Shown here: positions 10,209-14,057 of the stretch, piece after piece
Numbering within the stretch: position 1 is the first letter of the stretch
Layout of the letters: every line of letters starts with the position of its first letter
Assembly: GCA_023419995.1 (NCBI GenBank)
Contig: JAEZXF010000291.1
Coordinates: 1 to 14,057 of the forward strand
Direction: 5' to 3'
Origin: Pseudomonadota bacterium
GTDB taxonomy: Bacteria; Pseudomonadota; Alphaproteobacteria; Rhizobiales; Rhizobiaceae
Length of the DNA: 14,057 bases
The notes under the pieces: model-generated
Seen by the model: the letters and a program-made list of their open reading frames with translations, nothing else
Databases searched by the model: none
What the model was told of the DNA's origin: nothing
Made by a program: the position numbers and the translations under genes

Positions 10209-10227
10209 GAAATCGCACTGGTAATAT
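10199..10227 (+). promoter_or_regulatory. Candidate promoter of the 62-residue small protein gene
   Basis: TTACCA (10199-10204) and TAATAT (10222-10227) have 17-bp spacing. The -10 box is close to consensus and the -35 box matches at four of six positions. The predicted start is near 10234, leaving a leader of about 57 nt before the ATG at 10291. Confidence 0.45.
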
Positions 10228-10290
10228 AGGTCAGTAATACTTACCTTTATCCCGTAAGCGATACCGACGCCAGACGACAGGAGATGCGAG

Positions 10291-10479
10291 ATGGCAACGA
10301 ACTCCGCAAGGCATGGTTTTTTCCGCAACGCGATCGGCGCCATGATGGCTGCCCGCGAGAGGCAGGCGAGCCGCTATGTGGCCGGCGTTCTGCTGAAGTA
10401 TGACGACGACACGCTGAAGGCCGGCGGGTACAGCCGCGCCGAGCTGGAGAAGCGCGCGTCGGTGAGCTACCCGCTCTGA
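10291..10479 (+). CDS. Small DUF1127-like protein of unknown function
   Basis: The product has 62 residues and no known function. It has a basic N-terminal half (MATNSARHGFFRNAIGAMMA, then RERQASRYV). The C-terminal half, LLKYDDDTLKAGGYSRAELE, resembles the end of DUF1127/YjiS-type proteins, whose pattern is roughly L..mdD..L.d.GlsR.eie. It has no signal peptide or membrane span. It looks like a real gene: a strong AGGAG (10279-10283) lies 7 nt ahead of the ATG, a near-consensus -10 box lies upstream, and a strong terminator lies downstream. DUF1127 proteins in rhizobia and relatives have been linked to RNA turnover and to phosphate and carbon metabolism; whether this relative does the same is not known. 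The family link is an inference from a short pattern. Confidence 0.72.
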   Translation: MATNSARHGFFRNAIGAMMAARERQASRYVAGVLLKYDDDTLKAGGYSRAELEKRASVSYPL

Positions 10480-10489
10480 GACAAGAATT

Positions 10490-10510
10490 CCGCCGCCTCG
10501 AAGGTGGCGG
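10490..10510 (+). other. Stem-loop after the small gene
   Basis: CCGCCGCC (10490-10497) pairs with GGTGGCGG (10503-10510) with one G-U pair and the loop tcgaa, 11 nt after the stop codon. There is no T tract. It may protect the 3' end or be the first of two tandem hairpins before the terminator at 10552. Confidence 0.35.
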
Positions 10511-10551
10511 TTACCGCTCCGAGCCGCGTGGGGCGACGCGGCGAAGGGAAG

Positions 10552-10581
10552 AAAAAGGCGACCGGAGACGGTCGCCTTTTT
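10552..10581. terminator. Strong bidirectional intrinsic terminator
   Basis: AAAAAGGCGACCG (10552-10564) is fully complementary to CGGTCGCCTTTTT (10569-10581), with a GAGA (GNRA) tetraloop. The A run and T run make it function on both strands. It ends the small gene from the left and prmA from the right; the prmA stop lies about 28 bp away at 10609. Confidence 0.92.
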
Positions 10582-10608
10582 CGTGTCCGGTTCAAGGGGT
10601 GCGTGCCG

Positions 10609-11514
10609 TCAGGGCGCGAGGTGGATGGTGACCCAGCCTTCGCGATGGAGCGTCGAGACGTGGCGCAGGCCCTGCGCGACATAGGCCTCGACCACGGTGT
10701 CGTGCTGGCGGTCGAGGATGCCGGAGAGCACCAGCGCGCCGGCCGGCGCCAGATGCCGCCGCACCTGCGGTGCGAGATCGACGAGCGGCCCGGCGAGGAT
10801 GTTGGCGACGATCAGCTCGAACGGGCCGTTCCCGGCGAACACGGGATCGTCGAAGCCGTCCGCGGCGGCCGTCCGCACATGGTCCGAGACGCCGTTCAGC
10901 GCCACGTTGTCGGCGGCGACCGCGACCGCGACCGGATCGATGTCGGTGGCCAGCACCGGGATGGGCGCCAGCTTGGCGATGGCGATGGCGAGCACGGCGC
11001 TGCCGGTGCCGAGGTCGAGCGCGTTCGCCGGCTTCCGCCCGCGCACCAGCGACGACAGCATCTCGAGGCAGCCGGCCGTCGTGCCGTGATGGCCGGTGCC
11101 GAAGGCGAGCCCGGCCTCGATCTCGATGCCGATGTCGCCGGGGCGAAGCTCCTCGCGGTCGTGCGAGCCGTGGACGAGGAAGCCGCCGGCGCGGACCGGC
11201 TTCAGCCCTTCGAGCGACTTCGCCACCCAGTCGATGTCGGGCAGGGTCTCGCGGCCGATGGCGAGCGTGGCGCCCGCGTCGCCGGCGGCGGCGCGGATGC
11301 GGGCCTCCACCGCGTCGGCATCGCCGGCCTCGGCGTAGACGGATATCTCGTCGGAGCCTTCCGCCTCGTCGATCTCGGTCAGGGCGAGCGGCAGGCCGTC
11401 ATCCTCGAACCCGGCCTCCAGCGCCGAGAACAGGGCGGTCGAAACCGGGCGGAAGGCGATGAAGTGCAGGCGGATCTGGGGCAAGGGGGGCGCCGTCCGT
11501 TCAGCCCGCGGCAA
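10609..11514 (-). CDS. prmA: Ribosomal protein L11 methyltransferase PrmA
   Basis: PrmA trimethylates several amino groups of ribosomal protein L11 using S-adenosylmethionine. The 301-residue product has an N-terminal substrate-recognition domain (about 12-100) and a Rossmann methyltransferase domain. The PrmA hallmark [10 protein letters not shown] is at 137-146, SAM motif [11 protein letters not shown] at 167-176, the acidic D191-D193 that ends strand β2 follows, and the ANIL segment at 237-240 takes the place of the NPPY motif. The start at 11514 overlaps the SCO gene by 14 bp, which suggests translational coupling. An in-frame TTG (codon 11, giving LPQIRLHF) is an alternative start that would fit the shorter N-terminus of some homologues. 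It is terminated by the hairpin at 10552-10581. Confidence 0.95.
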   Translation of the reverse strand: MPRAERTAPPLPQIRLHFIAFRPVSTALFSALEAGFEDDGLPLALTEIDEAEGSDEISVYAEAGDADAVEARIRAAAGDAGATLAIGRETLPDIDWVAKSLEGLKPVRAGGFLVHGSHDREELRPGDIGIEIEAGLAFGTGHHGTTAGCLEMLSSLVRGRKPANALDLGTGSAVLAIAIAKLAPIPVLATDIDPVAVAVAADNVALNGVSDHVRTAAADGFDDPVFAGNGPFELIVANILAGPLVDLAPQVRRHLAPAGALVLSGILDRQHDTVVEAYVAQGLRHVSTLHREGWVTIHLAP

Positions 11515-12076
11515 GCCGCTTGAGCTTGGCGATGGCGGTGTCGGGATTCTCGCCGTAGGAGATGGTGCCGGCGAAATCGCCCCTGCGGTCCAGCATCAGG
11601 ACGGAGGCGGTGTGGTCCATCGTGTAGTCGCCGTCGTCGAGCTCGACCCGCTTGAAGTAGATGCCGTAGGAACGCACCATGGCCTCGACCTTCGCCGGCT
11701 CGCCGGTGATGCCCTTGATGCGGCCCGACACGTTGCTGACATAGGCGTCCATCAGCTCGGGCGTGTCGCGCGCCGGATCGACGGTGACGAACCAGGCGCG
11801 GATGTCCTTGCCCTCGTCGCCGAGCGCGGCCAGCCAGCCGTCGAGCTCGAACAGGGTGGTCGGGCAGATCTCCGGGCAGTGGGTGAAGCCGAAGAAGACG
11901 ACGCTCGGCGCGCCGCGGAACGCGGCCTCGGTGATCTCCTGGCCGCTCTGGTCGACCAGGGTGAACGGCTCGCCGAAGGCGCCCGGCGCGGTGCGCGCGC
12001 GATACCAGTCATAGGTGAGCCAGCCGACGCCGGCCGCGATGAGGATCAGTATGCTGGCGAGGATCGAGCGCATCAT
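11501..12076 (-). CDS. SCO1/SenC family copper chaperone (cytochrome oxidase assembly)
   Basis: SCO proteins are membrane-anchored thioredoxin-fold proteins that deliver copper to the CuA site of cytochrome c oxidase or reduce it. The 191-residue product has one N-terminal anchor (about 4-20) and then a periplasmic domain. The copper ligands are present: C67 and C71 in the CPEIC motif and H155 in DHTAS. Other family signs are [13 protein letters not shown] and [11 protein letters not shown]. Two Met codons are adjacent (12076 and 12073), either of which could be the start; no strong Shine-Dalgarno is visible. It sits between a 51-residue membrane peptide gene (49 bp upstream) and prmA (14-bp overlap), probably one operon. 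No oxidase genes are in the window. Confidence 0.93.
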   Translation of the reverse strand: MMRSILASILILIAAGVGWLTYDWYRARTAPGAFGEPFTLVDQSGQEITEAAFRGAPSVVFFGFTHCPEICPTTLFELDGWLAALGDEGKDIRAWFVTVDPARDTPELMDAYVSNVSGRIKGITGEPAKVEAMVRSYGIYFKRVELDDGDYTMDHTASVLMLDRRGDFAGTISYGENPDTAIAKLKRLAAG

Positions 12077-12125
12077 GGGAGGTTTGCATCCTTGAACGAA
12101 GAAGCGCCGGCCGGGGGCCGGGCGG

Positions 12126-12281
12126 TCAGAAGCACCAGGCGAGCCCTTCCTGCGCCAGCGTCGTCAGGATCGCGGGCGCATGCTCCATCCAGCCGGCGAA
12201 CGCCAGCCCGGTCGCCGCGGCGAGCGCTCCGGCACCGAGGGCGGACAGGATGTAGAGGCGGGCAGGGGCCATCTGTTTCAT
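12126..12281 (-). CDS. Small single-pass membrane protein upstream of SCO (unknown function)
   Basis: A 51-codon reading frame on the minus strand starts MKQMAPARLYILSALGAGAL and ends with the tail QEGLAWCF before a TGA. It has a short basic N-terminus, one hydrophobic helix (about 9-29) and then a short tail starting WMEHAPAI, ending in Trp-Cys-Phe. The gene is 49 bp upstream of and co-oriented with SCO1/SenC, and would be the first gene of that operon. The start could also be Met4. The ribosome binding site is weak. Support comes from position, codon pattern and a plausible membrane topology; I recall similar short peptides with a C-terminal W-C-(F/L) end next to rhizobial SCO genes but cannot verify this. 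It might aid copper or oxidase assembly, which is only a guess from the neighbour. Confidence 0.6.
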   Translation of the reverse strand: MKQMAPARLYILSALGAGALAAATGLAFAGWMEHAPAILTTLAQEGLAWCF

Positions 12282-12436
12282 GACTGCAAGATAGTCTTCC
12301 CGAGGCGTTTGCGGAAGGCGTCAAACTGCCGCTTCGGCTGCGCCAGCCCGCCCGTCCTCGCAGCGGCCGGATCGCAGCTATTGCGGGGGTCGCCCGGCGA
12401 ACCCATGTGATAGCCCTGTCCCGATGGAGCAACCGC

Positions 12437-12937
12437 ATGCGCCTCGCATCCCTCTGCCTCTCCGCCTCGCTCGCGCTTGCCGCCGTGCCCGCCCTCGCTC
12501 CCTCAGCTTCCGCCCAGCAGGTCGGCGAGGTGGGCGTCGACTGGCTCGGCAACGACATCATGATCGAGGCCATCGCCGACCCCAAGGTTGAGGGCGTGAC
12601 CTGCCACGTCTCCTATTTCGAGCGCGGCATGATCGACCGGCTGCAGAAGGGCAACTGGTTCGAGGACCCGTCGGACACGTCGATCTCCTGCCAGCAGACA
12701 GGGCCGATCGCCATCGGCGACATCGACCTGTCGAAAGGCGGCGAGGAGGTGTTCAAGCAGGGCATCAGCCTGATCTGGAAGAAGCAGGTGGTGAACCGCA
12801 TCTACGACAAGGCCAACGACACGCTGATCTACCTGTCGCACAGCCGCCAGGTGCAGGACGGCTCGGCCAAGATGAGCATCTCGACCGTGCCGCTCTACAA
12901 CCAGCATCCGACCTGGAAGAACGGCAAGCCGCAATAG
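12437..12937 (+). CDS. creA: CreA family secreted protein
   Basis: CreA-family proteins are small periplasmic proteins of unknown function, named from the E. coli creABCD locus. The product is 166 residues from ATG 12437. It has a clear Sec signal peptide (hydrophobic 3-20, probable cleavage ASA|QQ after residue 26). The mature domain has the family features EVGVDWLGNDI (31-41), DPKVEGVTCHVSYFERG (48-64), EDPSDTSISCQQTGP (76-90) and the SLIWKKQVVNRIYD stretch. Cys56 and Cys85 could form a disulfide. A GTG at 12407 is in frame, but ATG 12437 has TGGAG (12425-12429) 7 nt upstream and places the signal peptide correctly. The transferase gene at 13009 follows in the same direction after 71 bp. 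No creBCD genes are in view. Confidence 0.88.
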   Translation: MRLASLCLSASLALAAVPALAPSASAQQVGEVGVDWLGNDIMIEAIADPKVEGVTCHVSYFERGMIDRLQKGNWFEDPSDTSISCQQTGPIAIGDIDLSKGGEEVFKQGISLIWKKQVVNRIYDKANDTLIYLSHSRQVQDGSAKMSISTVPLYNQHPTWKNGKPQ

Positions 12938-12975
12938 CCGCGGTGCCGCTGCTTCCCTGCCGCTCGCGGCTGCTT

Positions 12976-13005
12976 GCCTGCTTGCGGGGCGCGGCGTAAG
13001 CAGGC
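12976..13005 (+). promoter_or_regulatory. Hairpin covering the ribosome binding region of the transferase gene
   Basis: GCCTGCTT (12976-12983) pairs perfectly with AAGCAGGC (12998-13005) across a 14-nt loop. The right arm ends 3 nt before the ATG at 13009 and contains the only AGG-type Shine-Dalgarno candidate. It could lower translation of the transferase or act as a 3' structure for the creA mRNA. Confidence 0.4.
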
Positions 13006-13008
13006 GGC

Positions 13009-13632
13009 ATGAGCCCCGTCCCGCCCGCGGATTCCGAGCCGCGCATCCACACCACCGCCGAGCTGAAGTCTTGCAAGCTCGGCCGCCACGTCGCCATCGG
13101 CGAGCGCGTGGTGCTGCGCGAGGTGACGGTGGGCGACTATTCCTATTTCGAGCGGCACGGCGAGGCGATCTACACGCGGATCGGCAAGTTCTGCTCGATC
13201 GCCGCCAATGTCCGCATCAACGCGCTCGAGCACCCGATGGAGCGTGTCACCACCCACAAGGTCACCTACCGGCCCAACGAGTACTTCAAGTTCCTCGGCC
13301 TCGACCAGGAGTTCCGCGCGCGCCGGCGCGGCAGGCCGGTGACGATCGGCAACGACGTCTGGATCGGCCACGGCGCGGTCGTCATGCCGGGTGTGACCAT
13401 CGGTGACGGGGCGGTGGTCGGCGCGAACGCGGTGGTGACGCGCGACGTCGCGCCCTACGAGATCGTCGCCGGCGTGCCGGCGCGCCCCCTGCGGATGCGT
13501 TTTGCGCCGGAGATCGCGGCACGGCTCGTCGCCCTTGCCTGGTGGGACTGGCCGGCCGGCAGGCTGGCCGAGGCCATCCCCGACATGCAGGCGCTGCCCA
13601 TCGAGGATTTTCTCGACCGCTGGGAAGCCTGA
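13009..13632 (+). CDS. Left-handed beta-helix (hexapeptide) acyltransferase, phosphonate-associated type
   Basis: The 207-residue product is a trimeric-type hexapeptide-repeat transferase. Early coils (about 13-70) include IYTRIGKFCSIAANVRI. A loop with NALEHPMERVTTHKVTYR carries the probable catalytic His75, as in xenobiotic acetyltransferases (Vat/CatB). The C-terminal coils run from VTIGNDVWIGHGAVVMPGV to AVVTRDVAPYEIVAGVPARP, followed by a helical tail containing LAWWDWPAGRL. The overall sequence, including the HP-M loop, the Y-F insertion at 92-107 and the AWWDW tail, resembles the transferase family recorded next to phosphonate (phn) genes (TIGR03308, from memory). No phn genes are visible here, so the acceptor is unknown. 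It follows creA by 71 bp on the same strand. The family is firm; the substrate is uncertain. Confidence 0.85.
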   Translation: MSPVPPADSEPRIHTTAELKSCKLGRHVAIGERVVLREVTVGDYSYFERHGEAIYTRIGKFCSIAANVRINALEHPMERVTTHKVTYRPNEYFKFLGLDQEFRARRRGRPVTIGNDVWIGHGAVVMPGVTIGDGAVVGANAVVTRDVAPYEIVAGVPARPLRMRFAPEIAARLVALAWWDWPAGRLAEAIPDMQALPIEDFLDRWEA

Positions 13633-13713
13633 GCGGGCGCCGCGCTTCGCCGCATCGCTTCCGTTCCCTGACCCGGCCGCCCATCGTGGCGGCACGCGCC
13701 TGCCCCGGGGGGA

Positions 13714-13754
13714 GGCCTCTTCCGTCACGGGGGGTGGTGCAGACGGAAGGGGCC
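13714..13754 (+). terminator. Long stem-loop downstream of the transferase gene
   Basis: The arm containing CTTCCGTC (13719-13726) pairs with GACGGAAG (13742-13749), and the stem continues outward through GGCC/GGCC-type pairs to 13714 and 13754: 13 bp with one G-U, loop 13727-13741. It lies 80 nt after the stop codon. The lack of a T run makes it a Rho-type or mRNA-end structure at best. Confidence 0.3.
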
Positions 13755-13930
13755 GTTTCAAACCACCCGGAGCGGGGGTCGCCGGCACTGTTGCCCGCAT
13801 GGGAGAGAATAGGGCCCGACACCCGCAGATTTTATTGAAATCAGATGCAACCTCGCGTTGCAGGGAGTTGCGTTCCGTCCGGACGCCTCCTCGCCGCTCC
13901 CGGATTTCTTCAGGAGCGCGGCGGAGGCCT

Positions 13931-13936
13931 GCTAGG
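13931..13936. other. IS481-type insertion target GCTAGG (NCTAGN)
   Basis: GCTAGG directly precedes the TGTGGAG end of the insertion sequence. The prototype IS481 inserts into NCTAGN sites and duplicates them. The second copy would lie at the right end of the element, outside the window. Confidence 0.65.
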
Positions 13937-13951
13937 TGTGGAGTCCAAGGA

Positions 13952-14027
13952 GGTTGTTCATCCGAACTGACGGTCTGAGAGTGGTCGTTGCGACACGATT
14001 CACTGAGGACCGCGAGGATGAACAACC
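13952..14027 (+). promoter_or_regulatory. 12-bp inverted repeat over the transposase start (foldback element)
   Basis: GGTTGTTCATCC (13952-13963) is the exact reverse complement of GGATGAACAACC (14016-14027), which includes the start ATG (14018-14020). RNA read into the element from outside would pair the start codon in a 12-bp stem. A transcript starting inside the element, after 13963, would not. Confidence 0.6.
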
Positions 14028-14057
14028 CGCATCAGAATGCCCGGATGACGCCGCTCG
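14018..14057 (+). CDS. IS481 family transposase, N-terminal fragment (3' end outside the window)
   Basis: Only 13 full codons are visible: MNNPHQNARMTPL. The pattern M-N-x-H-x-N-A-R-x-T-P/L is typical of the N-terminus of IS481-family transposases, which carry a helix-turn-helix DNA-binding region followed by a DDE integrase core that cuts and joins the IS ends. GAGG (14014-14017) directly abuts the ATG and GAGGAC lies at 14005-14010, so the ribosome binding site is probably the latter. The inverted repeat at 13952-14027 would bury this start in read-through RNA. The call depends on a short segment plus the IS end features. Confidence 0.75.
   Translation, partial: MNNPHQNARMTPL

Larger units (their letters stand above)
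13633..13936. other. 304-bp non-coding spacer with hairpins
   Basis: No convincing gene is present between the transferase stop and the insertion sequence. It holds a 13-bp stem (13714-13726 with 13742-13754, one G-U pair, 15-nt loop), a small TGCAAC/GTTGCA hairpin (13846-13862), and an interrupted stem between GCCTCC (13885-13890) and GGAGGC (13923-13928) with matching inner segments. The last ends only a few bases from the IS target site. None has a T tract. The first could mark the end of the transferase transcript. Confidence 0.55.
13937..14057 (+). mobile_element. Left end of an IS481-family insertion sequence (continues past the window)
   Basis: The element begins with TGTGGAGTCCAAGGAGG immediately after a CTAG-containing target and leads into a transposase start at 14018. 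The TGT start, the NCTAGN target, the leader of about 80 nt with GTTCATCCGAAC and the transposase N-terminus all match the organisation of IS481 (compared from memory). The right end and most of the transposase are outside the window, so intactness cannot be judged. Its presence marks a recent or active mobile element bordering the core-gene block. Confidence 0.82.

Noticed and set aside
12407..12436. GTG start for the CreA-family protein
   Set aside because: ATG 12437 has a better ribosome binding site and starts the signal peptide directly; the extra ten residues add nothing.
12073..12585. A 170-codon minus-strand frame over the 5' part of creA and the small membrane gene
   Set aside because: It crosses two better-supported genes, has no recognisable domain, and is low-complexity Arg/Ala-rich.
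13690..13870. Possible riboswitch (cobalamin-like CACTGT and G-rich pieces)
   Set aside because: The conserved boxes are not in the required order or spacing on either strand, and no downstream gene would be controlled; only hairpins remain.

Overview
The window is about 14 kb of GC-rich chromosomal DNA from an alphaproteobacterium, most likely a member of Hyphomicrobiales (Rhizobiales), close to Mesorhizobium/Phyllobacteriaceae. Four things point there: the gene order ftsZ-lpxC-bamD-recN-ligA, the FtsZ tail ending in IPAFLRRQAN, a RIME-like palindromic intergenic repeat, and clustered GANTC (CcrM) sites at a promoter. The assignment is inferred from sequence features only.

Region 1 (1-7012, all + strand) is a cell-envelope and genome-maintenance block. 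It holds the 3' end of ftsZ (division), then lpxC (committed step of lipid A synthesis), bamD (outer-membrane protein assembly lipoprotein), recN (SMC-like repair ATPase) and ligA (NAD-dependent DNA ligase). A good sigma70-type promoter, TTGGAC-17-TATCTT, lies ahead of lpxC. A second candidate lies ahead of bamD, whose close spacing to recN suggests one transcript. A mosaic palindromic repeat separates recN from ligA.

Region 2 (7135-8153, +) is a two-gene operon, azlC-azlD, for a branched-chain amino acid exporter. Its start and stop codons overlap (ATGA).

Region 3 (8226-10052, -) is a 608-residue Xaa-Pro aminopeptidase (M24B) with all five metal ligands. A 238-bp, AT-richer divergent intergenic region separates it from a 62-residue DUF1127-like small protein gene (+). 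That region holds a 17-bp palindrome placed over a candidate -35 box. The small gene ends toward a strong bidirectional terminator shared with prmA.

Region 4 (10609-12281, -) is a probable operon of a 51-residue single-pass membrane peptide, a SCO1/SenC copper chaperone and prmA (ribosomal protein L11 methyltransferase). The last two genes overlap by 14 bp.

Region 5 (12437-13632, +) holds a CreA-family secreted protein and a left-handed beta-helix acyltransferase of the phosphonate-associated hexapeptide family.

Region 6 (13633-14057) is a hairpin-rich spacer followed by the left end of an IS481-family insertion sequence. The element sits at a GCTAGG (NCTAGN) target, and the window stops 13 codons into its transposase. 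A 12-bp inverted repeat across the transposase start codon looks like protection against read-through expression.

Most of the window is ordinary core genome. The points most worth checking are the IS foldback structure, the GANTC cluster at lpxC, the operator-like palindrome ahead of the small gene, and the unlisted 51-residue peptide ahead of SCO.
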